NCBI RefSeq assembly: GCF_040939455.1
Contig: NC_134109.1
Span: 32,257,501-32,321,500 of the forward strand
Direction: 5' to 3'
DNA: 64,000 nt
From: Microcebus murinus
Lineage: Eukaryota > Chordata > Mammalia > Primates > Cheirogaleidae
Under the pieces are notes generated by a model. The model had not been told where the DNA came from and ran no database searches. It saw only the letters and a list, made by a program, of their open reading frames with translations. Position 1 is the stretch's first letter. Each line of letters starts with the position of its first letter. Position numbers and translations under genes: made by a program. Shown here in pieces: positions 32,950 to 45,345 of this stretch.

Positions 32950-35299
32950 TGATGGTGGAGCTGGTTTTCCTTAGTTTGTGGTTTGACTTGACCAGTCACA
33001 TACCTTGCAGGTCCTGGGGAGGGGGAAGGGACAGTGGTTGGTTTCCCCTCATGCTTACAGCTAAAGCTATAGCTCCAGTTGTTGATGCTGGAAGTTTGCT
33101 GAGCTTAGAGGGGATGGGGTGTAGGTTTTCTGTGAAGGAGCCTGCACTTGCTCCTGAGAAGACCGCCCAGTGTGTCAGTTGTTGACCGAGTCTGGCTTGC
33201 CACACCTGGGTACCCTCAGAAGTCCTTCCCTGGAGCCAAGGCTCAGGGGCTTCCAGTCTTCCCTGTCCAGCCTGCCTACCCTTTGGGTGATGTTTGGGAT
33301 GCTGAAATGATGAAGGGGGACATAGCAATGGCACACTCACAAGCCTGGATTTGAGTGAGTTATTTTGGTGCTTTGAGCTCATTTTTCCCCCCAGGAAATT
33401 AACCTCAAGTTCGAACCTCTAAACACCTACCTGCAGTGGGTATAAGGAAGCAATGCATGCTTGGAGAGGGGCATCCAGGGTGGTGAGGGGCTCAGTCACA
33501 AGGGACTGGGGATTGGGTGGTTCCACTTGGATTTGATATGTGCGTCTGTCGGGAGGGCTATTAAGGAGGAGTGGGTATTAACACTGGCCGACGGAACGGA
33601 ACGTCACAAGTCACCAATAGTTCCTGCCACCTTAGTCCTTAGTAGGTCCTGGTCACACCTCTGATGCCATGGAAAATAGGTAGATTATCATCTTAGAATC
33701 GGTGGGCCCCTCTCCAAGTCATATTTCTCCTAAAAAGAAGAAAAAAAAAAGAAAGGAAAAAAGAAATGGTGGGCCCCAGCCAAGGCCAGATGACCACTTA
33801 TAGGTGATGTTTTACCTGTCAGAGGCGGGTTGGATCTTTCTAAAAATCTGGTCCTTAGGGGGATTTCTTTTTGAGAAGACAGATATGTTGCTATTTGAGG
33901 CTCAGTCTTTGGTTGTTTATATCCAGTAAGTTTGGGGAGGTAAGCTTAATTTCCATTTCAATTCCACCAGGTCTTTCTCAAATGCAGTTAGGTCTGCTGC
34001 AGACATTGGCCAGGCCAGGGTTGTCCCTGAGACTGGGAAGACCTCCCTGTACCCTCTGGACTCTTCTTTCCTGAGCAGCAGGTATCTACTGGGGGCCAGG
34101 GGTGTGAGGTAGAAAAATAGGGACTATTACCTGTTCCAGAGCAGGGCCTGGTGGTAGGAAGAGGGAAACTTTTCAGCCCTTTCTAGGATTGGAGTAAACC
34201 TAGGCCTTTTGTCCCCTAAAGAGGCAGTGACTTTGTGTGTTTGGGGTGGGTGGTGGTGGTGGCATGTGATCATCCTCTCTGACGAAAGGCAAAGAAGACA
34301 TTTAATCATTCACCTTGAGCTCTTTCTCTGCAGGCACACATGAGCATGTGGCAGACAACTTTCTAGGTCTCCTCTCTTGGTGACACTGGTTAGGTTCCCA
34401 AAGACCTGAGCATACCTTCCAGCCAGCCCCACATTTCCTCCTTTGTCAGTTACTTGATTTAGAAAACAAAGATAGAGACCTTGACTCCAGGAAGCCCTGC
34501 AGGGTGAGGTTTGGCTGCAAAGGCACAGGGAGGCTCCCCGCCACCTGGGGAAGCTCCATGACCTAAGTGTCACCTGGACAAGTTACACAGGCTGGGATTT
34601 AGCCCACCCAGGCCCATGTGTGGTGGCCACAAGAGCCTGATTTTGTACCATCTGGACCTTAAAGGTAGAGGAGATGGGCCCAAAGCAACCCAAGAAAGGA
34701 GACAGCAGAACACTTTCAGGGCCACTAGAAGATGAAGAGGCCTCAGCAGCAGTCTGTGCTCTGGGCTGGCGGGCAGGCCAGGGAGGTGTGAGCCCAGAGC
34801 TGGCAGGGAACCTCATCTCTGAGCTTCCTCACAGCAGGGGAGGATAGGAAACACACAGAGGGAGCAGAAGGTAAGGCTTCCAAAGGGAAGTGGGGCAGGA
34901 AAGGTAAGGCCTTGCTGTGTCAGCCAGTGTCCTGGGACACAGGGCCTCCTCCCCCAGCCCCTCTCTGAGGCATCTCTGCACGAGGTCTGTCCTGGGTAGG
35001 TAGGGCCTCCTGGCTGCTGGCCCTGAAACCCACAGTCTGGTTGTGGGCTGAAGGTCTTCCCTTGGAGCAGCTCAAAGAAATAAGCTGTTTTGGCCACTGG
35101 GCAATGACCTGCCTTTCCTGGCCTGGAAGCCTCGTTGGCAGGAGGAAGGATGGGGGTCTGCTCTGCCTCAGTGACACCCTAGTGAAAGGAGGGCCTTTAA
35201 GGTCCAACAGAGTGGGGAGCAGATGTAGGGTGGGCACAGTGATCATGGCAGGGGTAAGGATCCGTGGTATGAAGGAAGGAGGGGTGCCGGATGGAGCCC
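32950..35299. other. Downstream flank of ZFP36L1, no gene
   Basis: Unique sequence with a short purine-rich tract (33730-33770) and no recognisable repeat or gene. Confidence 0.4.
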
Positions 35300-35413
35300 T
35301 TGGACCAGGGTTCAAATCCTGCTCCCATTATACAAACTTGTGCCTTGGGTAAATGACTTAAGCTTGGACTTTTCAGCTGCTTCTCAAGGGGGTGCTGTGA
35401 GGATCGAGTGACC
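35300..35413 (-). repeat. MIR SINE
   Basis: CCAGGGTTCAAATCCTGCTC, GGGTAAATGACTTAAGC, and GTGCTGTGAGGATCGAG: MIR in reverse orientation. Confidence 0.7.
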
Positions 35414-35414
35414 C

Positions 35415-35650
35415 ATTAGTAATGACAGCTCTTCATAAGTGCCAGGTAGTATTCTAGGAATGTCATGTGTATTACTAACCCATTTGATGATCATAATGAG
35501 CCCACAGAGGGAGTTCTCTACTATCCCCATTTTACATATGGAGAAACTGGGGTGCAGAGGAGTTCATTAATTTGTCACACAGGAGACAATGTCAGGCTTC
35601 GAACCCAGGCAGGTTAGCTCCATCATTGCATTTCACCACTGTGCCACAGT
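35415..35650 (+). repeat. MIR SINE, nearly full length
   Basis: CTATCCCCATTTTACATATG, then GAGAAACTGGGGTGCAGAGG and GGCTTCGAACCCAGGCAG. It abuts a MIR of opposite orientation at 35300-35413. Confidence 0.85.
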
Positions 35651-36750
35651 GTCTAGGCCGGCATGGGAAGAATGTTTGGCACGGTCTCTGCACACAGTGA
35701 CCGCAGATCAACCAGTGTTAGTTCCCGTCCCTCTCGGCCTTTCGTGGAGATTCTGCAGGAGCATGAGAGGCAACCAGTTGGATTAGGTGCCTGTGCACAC
35801 ACCCCCTCCATCGAGTTCCATGATCTCATGTCCCAAGGGGCCCTGGATTGGCACATTTGGAGGAGGGGGGGCGGAGGGGGCAGGCCATCCTCTTGGACTT
35901 TCTCCTTCTTTGCCTGCTGTTGAGGTGGCTTCTGTTAATGATTGACAGACCAAAGGGTGCCTCGGGGCTGCCTGCGGGGGGTGGGGTGGTGGTGGTTGGC
36001 CCTGTGCCCTTCTTCCCCCAGGGTCTCCCACCCCTGCACCTAGCCAAGCATTTAATCATGTCTGGCTGGACTGACTGGAGCGCTACCTGAGCTCAGAGGG
36101 GGAGGAGGCGGCTAGGGCAGCCCGGCTGCTGGCTGCCCCTTGCTGCCTTGCATGTGGCCCTTCCAAGGCCTGCCGATGGCTTCCTGGGCAGCAGGCAAGG
36201 ATTCAGAGAGCTGGGGTGCAGGGCAAAACCTTGGCCTTTTCTTGAGGTCAGGTCAGCACTGAGGGTCCCACCTCCTGGCGGGTAAAGCTTGGCTTAAAGA
36301 GAAACCTGGCCCAAGGGCCTACAGTGCTTTCCTGGGGAGTCCCAAGTGGTGGCATCTGCGTTACTGGCGTGGGAAACTAGTCCCCAGGGAGCCAGGCAGG
36401 GGCTGCATGGGAGAGCCAGCTCTCGGTCAGCGGACAGGACACCTCCTCCACGTCCAGGCTGTTTGCTGTTGTTTCGAAACGCTGGCAAAGCCAGGGTCTC
36501 AAAGTACAGGGCTGTGAGTGATGACTGTGCCTGCGCTATCAGCTGGGGGTACAATGAAAATAAATACTGGCAATGGCCAAAACTAAGGCAATTTTCTCAC
36601 CACCTGGAGCTAGTCAGGTAGCTGCCCCCACTACCCCGACTCCCAGTTGTACCTCGGGGGAAAAGCAGCTCATGACCACATGGGGCGGAGTTCATTTCTG
36701 CTGATCCCAGTGCTCTGGGGCTAGGGGGGCCTCTATTGCCCAGGGTAAGG
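35651..36750. other. Intergenic, nothing recognised
   Basis: Unique sequence without a gene. Confidence 0.4.
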
Positions 36751-36754
36751 AGCT

Positions 36755-36890
36755 GGTTTGGGAGTCAGAGGGACACAGGTTCAAGTGCCTTGTTGGGCTT
36801 CAAGGTTACTCTGTGACCTTAAGCTAAAAATTTAGTAAGCAGCTTAGAGCTCAGTTTCCTCACTTATAAATGGGATGGTGATGATGATGA
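36755..36890 (-). repeat. MIR SINE
   Basis: GACACAGGTTCAAGTGCCTT, CTCTGTGACCTTAAGC, CTCAGTTTCCTCACTTATAA. Followed by a short (GAT)n run. Confidence 0.75.
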
Positions 36891-36956
36891 TTACATCTAC
36901 TGCAATGGAGAGGCAAACTGGCACAGTCACACAGTTGGGTATTAACTCATTAAATC

Positions 36957-37110
36957 CAGTCCTAGATCTGTGACCCTGCTCAACCACTTCCAAGCTGTGT
37001 GACCTTGGGCAAGTTACGTAACCTCTCTGAGACTTATTTTTCTCCTCTAAGCATGGAGTACAGGAAGCATCTGCACCCTGCCCACATTACAGGGCTGTGG
37101 TGAGGATCAA
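36957..37110 (-). repeat. MIR SINE, copy A of a local duplication
   Basis: MIR core (GACCTTGGGCAAGTTACG, AACCTCTCTGAGACTTA) plus nonconsensus sequence on both sides that is shared with 38486-38633. Confidence 0.75.
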
Positions 37111-37114
37111 GGGA

Positions 37115-37380
37115 ATACTACACAGCTACATAAAAGAGCAATAGCTGATACATGACAACATGGGTGCACTGCAAAAACAAAGTTGGGTGAAAGAAACTAT
37201 CCACAAAAGAGCACATATCGTAGGAGTCCATTTGTGCAAAGCTCATAAACAGGTAAAACTGATATATGACAATAGAGATTTGATTAGAAGATAGAGCATA
37301 CATATAAAAGTTCATGGAGCTACTCCCTGAAGATTTGGGCACTTTACTGTGTGTAAGTTATACTTCAAAAATAAAAAGTT
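37115..37380 (+). repeat. L1M 3'-end fragment
   Basis: TACATGACAACATGGGTGCA, GGTGAAAGAAACTATCCAC, then a 3' end with CACTTTACTGTGTGTAAG and TATACTTCAAAAATAAAAAG. Noncoding remnant. Confidence 0.7.
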
Positions 37381-38485
37381 GTTCTGAGTGTTAAATAATA
37401 ATGTGTAAGAAAAAAAAGAAGACGAAATTCAGTACCTGGCCTATTATAGGCACTTAATAAATCATGGCTGGTTTTTGTAATAGCAACAACCGGAGGATTT
37501 TGGTGCTATTCTGGTCCCCTTTTATAGAAGGAGGGAATGGGCTCAGAGCAGGTGAGTAGCCTGCCCAGGGGCAGGGGGTGGGAACCCCAGCAGGATGGCT
37601 CTCAAGCCGGCCCAGCTCCCCACTACCCTACCCTGTACCACCCCTCAGTGATCAGGTGTTATTTCTGTAGAAAAGCCAAACTCACGGTAATCCAGGCACA
37701 AGCAAATGGACTAATTAGCAAGTGCAATCATCCACATGATTAGAAGAGTTTTTAGAGAAGTTTTAGAGAAGTTTTTCCTCTTTGCAGATTTGAAATTGAT
37801 CTCCTATAGCTAGTCAGTACCTCCTACCCTTTGTAGTAGGTAAAGGGAAGCCAAATTGAGGGCCAGCTGGGCTCTAAGGAGGGCTAGAGAGAGGAGAGCC
37901 TCGACTGGCAGGTGGGCCAGCACCAAGTGGTCACTGTCCTAGGAGTCGCCTGTGTAGGCTGCTTGCCGCCTGTGCTGGCCTATCCCTCCCTAAGGCTGAT
38001 AAGGGCTGTGACGCCCCTGAGGGGCCTGGCTGGCATAGGGGGACTTTGGGGCTGGCCTGCCTGGCCCAGCCTGTCTCCCTGGCCCAAAGACGCAAGAGTG
38101 CATGGAAACCTCATGTGGCTGTCACAGCACCAATTCCACCTTCTGTTCCATTCCATCTTTTGGGAAGTGGTTCCAGCAGCAGGGCTCTGGAGAAATGTTC
38201 ATGAAGCCCAACATGGCAAAACCCAGCTCAGCTGGTAGATCCAGCCACTCCAAGCCTCTGGGGGTGGCTTCTCGCAGGGCTGACCTCCATCGTGCAGTGT
38301 GTGGAAGCAGTGCACACACAGCTGGCTCTGCCTCGGTGCTCCAGAAAGTGCCCACGGCTTGGGGTCAGGCAGCAGGGCAACATTTAAGGAGGTGCTCAGT
38401 CCAGGGAAGTGCAAGTGCAAGTGTCTCCTTAAGTTTTGCAAGCTGGGCACCTCACTTGCCTTGCTGTTACTCCTGCCCTGTCAGG
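37381..38485. other. Intergenic, no gene; weak L2 and MIR-like traces
   Basis: A trace of L2 tail at about 37430-37475 (GGCACTTAATAAATCATGG) and a MIR-like trace at 37515-37600. The rest is unique. Confidence 0.4.
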
Positions 38486-38633
38486 CAGTCCTGGATTTGT
38501 GACCGCTCAGTAAGTACATGTTATATGACCTTGGGCAAGTTACTTCACCTCTCTGAGACTTGTTTTTTCCTCTATGCATGGGGTACAGGAAGCATATGCA
38601 CCCTGCCCACATTACAGGCTGTGGTGAGGATCA
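38486..38633 (-). repeat. MIR SINE, copy B of a local duplication
   Basis: Shares with copy A both the MIR core and the nonconsensus segment GTACAGGAAGCAT, TGCACCCTGCCCACATTACA and CTGTGGTGAGGATCA. Confidence 0.75.
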
Positions 38634-38847
38634 GATGAGATGGAGAGGAAGGAGCTCTGGAAATGAAAAGACACTGGACAAAGGTCACATTGAGAGTGTG
38701 AGAGCTGCTTGCAGTCCTTAGAGTGACAGAGCCTTTCCTCTAGGGATGTTCTAGAGTCATGACCTGGTGCTCTGCTCTTTGGCCACCCTCTGTGTTTTCT
38801 GCCTCGAATGCACATGTGGTGTGCATGCTGTACTAAAATTTACATAA

Positions 38848-39070
38848 TAAAAATAACATGAGCCAGCATTTGTGGAGATGTACCATGCTTGGCAGGTGCT
38901 AGGCTCAGCCCTCCATCACATGGTCACATTTGATAATCCCTGCAAATAAATACTGTCATTAGCCCCATTTTACAGATGGGGAAAGTCGGGTTCAGGGAGG
39001 AGCCACTATTCCCAACTACACAGCTGTATACCACCGAGCCTGGACCCAGGCCTGTCTGCCTGCAACACCT
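38848..39070 (+). repeat. MIR SINE, nearly full length
   Basis: AGCCAGCATTTGTGGAG, TAGCCCCATTTTACAGATGG, and GCCTGGACCCAGGCCTGTCT. Confidence 0.85.
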
Positions 39071-41159
39071 GTGTCCTCAGGTCCCACTTTGTAGATGGAG
39101 GCAGATGTCAAATGGCATGAGTCACTCAGCAGGTCCAGGTTCCAATGTTCACTGTCCCCTGGGGACCCACAGTCATGGAGGAGCTCCCTGTAGCCCATCC
39201 TTCCCTGAGATGTCTCCATCTCCTCTCGACACCCTCTCTGCAGCACTACACCCTCTCTGGGGTCACGAGCAGAGATTGGGTTTGCTTTCTGTCTCTTTTG
39301 AAGGGGGACAACAGATGGCACCTGCACTGCGCTCACCTTCAGGTGCAGCAGCTGCTCTGGAAACCAAGCCCATGTCACGGCTGTGTTGCTGCATGGCTGG
39401 TGGTGGGAGAAATCACTCAGAGGGGTGTTATTCTGCCTGATGAGTGATCTGGAAGGAGCCTTCTAAGGGCTAAGCTGATTACTTTCTAATCAGCTACCAG
39501 CCTTATTGTCTACCTGAAGCTTGTGACCTTGGGGCCAGCTGTAGGAGGCACTGGGATGGGGGCTGGAGTTGGCATTCCTCCTTTTGATGCTTTCTTTTCT
39601 GAGAGATACTGTCCGTAATTACTCAGTTGCACTCAGCAGTTCCCCTCCATGCAGGGAAGCTGTTCTTTCCTGCTAATGCCAGGGTCAGAGGGGGAAGCAT
39701 GGTGGGTCCTCAGAGCTGCAGCCAGCAGCAGAGCCAGCCGGGCAGGAGGAAGGAGGCACGGCCAGGTGGGCACAGACACCGCTAGCTCAGATCCTCCCTC
39801 ATGGCCTCAAGCCGGGGAAGGAGGGCAGGGCTCAGGAAGGCCTGTCCCCTCAGGCCTCATTCTTCCTCTGTCACTGACTTTGAGGCATCGGGGCAGCTGG
39901 GCAGTTGGTTCAGGCAGACTTTTAGACTCAGGTAAAAGCTGAAATATTTTTGGCTTCTGTGTTGTCCCTGACCTCTGCTTCTCTCTGTGCCTCCTGCAGC
40001 GCTCGGTTCAGTTTGGAGCAGGAGCTGCGTCTTCCCCCACGGTGGACGACACCCAAATAATGCACATCAAACCCAAATGGGGAAGCCCTTCGGTGTGCGG
40101 TCAGATGTTCTGGGAAGATTTCTGGAGTGCAGGTCCAGGTGGAAAAGGGATTAGGGAGCTGGGCTTTCTCTTTGAGAATGCGCACTAAGTATCTCTGGAG
40201 GATTGGGAGTCCATCCCAACGTGCAGGCAAACCAGGGGGATATATATTCGTGCAACTGCGAAACCATGCACAGGTTCGTTTGGGGGCTGAAGGGGACAAG
40301 TCCCACCCTGGCCAGCACTTGCTGATGGACTTGGGTGGTGACTTCATATTTCTGAGCTTGCCTTCCCTTGTCTATGAAATAAGGGGGTTGGGCCAGAAGA
40401 ATTCTTAGTTCTGTGATTGCATGACTGTCTCAGAAAGCACCATGTGCAGAGCTGGATTTCATGCTGAACGACAGGGCAGTGGAGCCAGCAGTGTTGATGT
40501 TGTAAAACCCCAAGAGAGTTATAGACGGAAGGGAGTTGGTGTGTCCTCTAATGATGTCAGGTGACTCACACGGACTGGTCCAGCACTCTAGAAGTTGGCT
40601 GTCTGAACATCCTTTGAAGTGGTGGTTTTAAACACTTTTATGAACTGTAGGCTGAATGAGTACATGTAAGTCATCTCCCTGGTATGTTGTGTTTTCCCAA
40701 ACACGCTATTTCACATTAAAACATGGAAACAACTGTCTTAATTTAGGATATGCTCTGCATTTGACATTTAACATGTATTAGCTAACTGGTTTCTGTGACG
40801 TTCTGAGAATGAGTTACTGAAGTTTGAGTCCCAGGGAGGTGGATTTCAGCTCAGTCCAGGGAAGACCTTTTTAACAAGCTAAATTGGCCTTGGGAGATAG
40901 TTTCCTGTTGTTGGTAATGTTCAAACCGAAACTAGCTGCTGCCCCACTCCTACCTCCACCTCCCCTGAGTCAGGGAAATTGTATCCAAAGCAGCCCCCTC
41001 CTCCTCACTCTCTGCGGTGCCACCCTGGTTTAATATTTCAATACTTATCACTTTCTTAAAGTGCCACGTTCATTTAATGCTTGACTCGTCTGTCGTCATC
41101 TCACTCAACTTGAAGGTAAGTCTGGCGGGGCAGGCGCCTGGGCTCGTGATCACCGGTCT
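39071..41159. other. Intergenic, no gene; weak MIR-like trace
   Basis: About 40340-40415 resembles a MIR-type tail (CTATGAAATAAGGGGGTTGG). The rest is unique sequence. Confidence 0.4.
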
Positions 41160-41164
41160 ATTTC

Positions 41165-41220
41165 CAGGGTCGAGACTGATGCCTGGCACTTAGCAGACTC
41201 TCAAGAAATACGGAATGGAT
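41165..41220 (+). repeat. L2 LINE 3'-end fragment
   Basis: GATGCCTGGCACTTAGCAGA followed by CTCAAGAAATACGGAATGG. Confidence 0.6.
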
Positions 41221-41369
41221 GGCATTTTGTTATTGGCGTAGGCGTCATAGCTTCTGAGAGCCCGTTGTCCGAAGGAATCAGCCCTTCAAAAGCCCAACTG
41301 TGGGTGTTGGAGGACGCCGTGGTGTCCCGAGGCTCATGAGTAGACAGCGCGCACTGGGCATCAGGCATG

Positions 41370-41510
41370 TGTCCCCTCACTGGCTGTGTGTCCTTGGGCG
41401 AGTCACCCCATCCTTTTGGGTCTCAGTGGCTTCTTCTGTAAAAGGAGAGTTGGATTCAGCTATCTCGAGGTTCTTTCCAGCTGGATTACCTTGTGATTCA
41501 AGTACTCTGT
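41370..41510 (-). repeat. MIR-class fragment
   Basis: CTGTGTGTCCTTGGGCGAGT, TCTTCTGTAAAAGGAGAG and GAGGTTCTTTCCAGCTGG. Confidence 0.65.
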
Positions 41511-42229
41511 GTTTGTACTCACTCCTCTGTTCTCAAATTGTTTGTTTGACTCTCTTTTATTAGGAGTTCTAGGCCTATTAAAACAGAAAAAAGAATTAAG
41601 TAGCCTTGGGAAGCGAAGAGTAAATACAAGTGCAAACGAATCACGGTTGTATTCTGTATGACAAATTATAAAGACTACAGCTGGACTCCAAGGGAACAGA
41701 CTGCTTAACTGAATAATCATCAGGTTAAATACAGATAGTTAAACCCAGGCATAAATTAACATATTGAGGATTTTTTTTTTCTGATATACATTAACCACCT
41801 AACAAGGCATCCTGTTAAACCATACATATTACTCTCTGATTTCAAACATACTTTATAAATGGAGTCAGTTTATACTTTCTTCCTTCTCTCTGGCCGCTCC
41901 GGAAGATGGCTCATAAGCCTGGATGATTCCATTTTACTGGTGAGAAAATGCAAAATAAGTTACTCTTCATGACAACATTGAAACAACCCTTGTTGCAGGA
42001 TCACGCTGTATGGCTGGCACATGTTGGTGTGGAAGACACAGAGATGACTAATTTTTTTATCGTTGAGTAAGTTTTGTTAAGTGCATATTCCTCTTTTGGA
42101 TATTCCTACAAGGGCTCTCCTCTTCTGTATCCTGAAGTGTTACTCAAATGCTCCCAATAGCATTGGGAGCCAGATGCTACCCAATCTACACGTGGATAGG
42201 TACTGGGTATCACTACAAAGTAAAAGGTG
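41511..42229. other. Intergenic, no gene; contains a short hairpin
   Basis: A/T-rich unique sequence; a perfect 9-base inverted repeat with a 3-base loop lies at 42150-42170. Confidence 0.4.
42150..42170. repeat. Perfect 9-base inverted repeat, 3-base loop
   Basis: Arms GCTCCCAAT and ATTGGGAGC around AGC. Confidence 0.8.
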
Positions 42230-42330
42230 CTATATGGTTCAAAAAGGCATAGAGTGCAGTCCTCATTCATAAAGAGTTTACAATTTGGTTGGGGAGACAA
42301 GACACAAACTAATGACACCATCAATTAATG
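42230..42330 (+). repeat. L2 LINE fragment
   Basis: CAGTCCTCATTCATAAAGAG, TTTACAATTTGGTTGGGGAG and ACAAGACACAAACTAATGAC match the internal L2 motif. Confidence 0.6.
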
Positions 42331-42483
42331 AGATGGGATTTTGTACTGTGGATAGCATTTTATACTGATATAGTAAATGACTAACATGAGGGCAGATAAT
42401 TATAGGATAGTACAGCTTGCGAGACTCTGCTAATTGGGTGATACACTTAGTGCCAAGGAGGCAGAGGCGGCCAGGGCCAGCAT

Positions 42484-42503
42484 CTGTCTGTCTGTCTGTC
42501 TGT
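42484..42503 (+). repeat. (CTGT)5 microsatellite
   Basis: Five perfect CTGT units. Confidence 0.95.
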
Positions 42504-42752
42504 AGAGAGGTTCTCTTGCAGCTCCACATTGGCCTGGCTCTGGGAGCATCAGAGGAATCCTGCTTATTGCGCCCCTGGAGCTGTGTATCTTGGTGGCCCT
42601 TCTTCATAAAGAACTCAGACTGCAGAGGGGCAAAGGGACAGAGAGGTCTAAAGATCATTGCCCATGGGTTTGAGCCAGCCCACTGACCCATTAAAATGTA
42701 TCATGCTTTACACGGTATTTCTAAATATTTTGAGCCAACACTTAAAAAATCA

Positions 42753-43394
<642 letters not shown>

Positions 43395-43625
43395 AAAATA
43401 GTCCTAATAGCTGAGGTTTATTAAGGGCTTATGTGTGCCAACCTACCCAACAACACTGTAAAGTAGGTACTGCTGTTATTCCCTGCCCCACAGGGAGGAA
43501 ACAGGCACAGAGAGGTTAACTAATGTGCCCAAGGTCACACAGCTACTTAAGGGTGGAAACAGGATTTGAATGCAGGCCTGCCTGACCCCAGAACGCATGC
43601 TCACTGTTGCCCCCTCTGTTCTGTG
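43395..43625 (+). repeat. MIR SINE, nearly full length
   Basis: ATAGCTGAGGTTTATTAAGG, GAAACAGGCACAGAGAGG, CCAAGGTCACACAGCTACTT, and GAATGCAGGCCTGCCTGACC. Confidence 0.9.
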
Positions 43626-43694
43626 AGGCTCTAAGACAGATGCCCTTGGCCTGTGGCGATACATACATGTAGTGTGTGTGTGTATGTGTGTATT

Positions 43695-43820
43695 GTGTCT
43701 CCCCACTAGAATATAAGCTACATGAAAGCAAGGGCTTTGGTCCGTTTCATTCCCTGCCATCTTCCAGCACCCAGAGCAGTGCTTGGTGTGTAACAAACAT
43801 CGGTAAATATCTTCGAATGT
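43695..43820 (+). repeat. L2 LINE 3' end
   Basis: CACTAGAATATAAGCTACAT, GAAAGCAAGGGCTTTGGTC, CAGAGCAGTGCTTGGTGTG. A short GT-rich tract (43673-43694) precedes it. Confidence 0.75.
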
Positions 43821-44324
43821 GTGTGCTGGGCAGACGACCCCTGGGCCCTTAGAGGCTGGAGCTGTGTTTACTGAACTTGTTGCTCTGAGCACCACATCCT
43901 GCTGAGGGAGGGCTCAGGCTGGGCTTTTTGCCAGATCTGGGTAGGGCAAAAGGGACAGGTGGGGACAGCCCAGCTTGCTCCCCACCTTTCTGTTCCAAGT
44001 CTGGCTTTTCCTCTTCTCTAAGTCTTTCCTCCTCCACCCTTCTGAGTATGAGACGAGATGGTTGGTGGATTAGAAAGTGAAGGAAAAAGCAACGACTGTT
44101 TACAAAGCCAGACGGTGGAGGCTGCGGTCCTTCAAACCATGCGATGGGCCGTCTTGGGGTGTCTGTGCTCAGTGGCGGTGGGAGCGGGCAAGTGGGCAGC
44201 ATCTGTGCAGCTGCTTCCCTGACGAGGCTGGGAGAAGCAGTGAGGCCCACTGGGGAGGAGCTTGATGACAGCAGTGGTTTCGGTGGTAGCCGGGCCTGTT
44301 GCTGCCTTAGTTGCTCAGAAGCAA
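43821..44324. other. Intergenic, nothing recognised
   Basis: Unique sequence; open frames here overlap on both strands and show no domain. Confidence 0.4.
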
Positions 44325-44700
44325 ACCCTGAGATAAGGATTTGAGTGCAAGCAGTCTATTGAGAGGTGGTTCCTGGAAGCACCAATAGGTGAGCAGGAAA
44401 GTGAGTCAGAGAAGGGAAGGCAGCCAGCAAAGGAGCTGCTATCAAGTAAGTTACACCTGGGCAGCTGGACCTTGATGCTGCTGGGAAGATCTGGGAGCCA
44501 GTGAGAGACACATGGCTCAGAGATAGTACATGCAGGGGGTGAGGGAGCTGGGGTATTTATACACTAACTCCCTCAGGCATGAGTTGAGGGCCACTTGGCA
44601 CTTCTGGCCTGCTGTACGGGTGGCCAGAGAGCGCCCACAGGCATAGATACAGGGACTGGCCATTGGGTTGGGACAGACATGCACCAAAATGGTGAGGATC
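44325..44700. repeat. Probable ancient interspersed repeat, family not identified
   Basis: The phrase structure (GAGTGCAAGCAGTCTATTGA, GGGAGCCAGTGAGAGACA, GGTATTTATACACTAACTCC) looks like a dispersed element I have a sense of having seen in other mammals, but I cannot assign a class. Confidence 0.35.
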
Positions 44701-44799
44701 AAGGGATGTGGTGGCACCAATTGCATCTGCAGCCCCTCTTCTCTCCACATAGGCTGAGCATCACAACTGGAGGCCACAGGTACTACACCTGCCTTGCAT

Positions 44800-45345
44800 C
44801 ATGGAGCTTTTGCTACATAACAGACCACCCAAAAATTAGTGCTTGAAATGACATTTATTGAGCTCACAATGTGGTGGGTGGGTGATTTGCACTGGGCTTA
44901 GCTGGGTGGTTCTTCTCGACTCAGCGTGGCTTACTTGTGCATGTGCACTCAGCCGGCAAGTAGGCTGAGGACTGTTGGTCTAAGAGGGTCTTGGCTGGGA
45001 CAGCTTGTTTCTGCTCCACATGGTCTCTCATCCTCCAGCAGGCTGGCCAGGGCTTGTTCTCATGGTGGCAGCAGCACTCCAAGAGAATCGGCATGGGCAG
45101 GCAAGGCTCTGGAGGGCTAAGCTTGGAACTGTCACAACATTACTTCTATCACATTCTATTGGCCAAAGCAAGTCACAAGGCCAGCCCAGATTCAAGGGGA
45201 ATAGACTCCACCTCTCAATGGGAGCAGCTACAGAATCCTATTTAGGAGGCTAGATACAGGAAGAGGAATGCTTGTGGCCATTTTTGCAAATGATCAACCA
45301 CATGCCCACGCCCTTAGGCATCTTGTGATCTGATGGACAATCAGA
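44800..45345. repeat. Probable ancient LTR- or DNA-type repeat, family not identified
   Basis: Opens with TGCTACATAACAGACCACCC and contains GCTTAGCTGGGTGGTTCTTC, CATGGTCTCTCATCCTCCAG, CTATTGGCCAAAGCAAGTCA and GGCCATTTTTGCAAATGATC, a common mammalian interspersed repeat pattern. No coding content. Confidence 0.55.
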
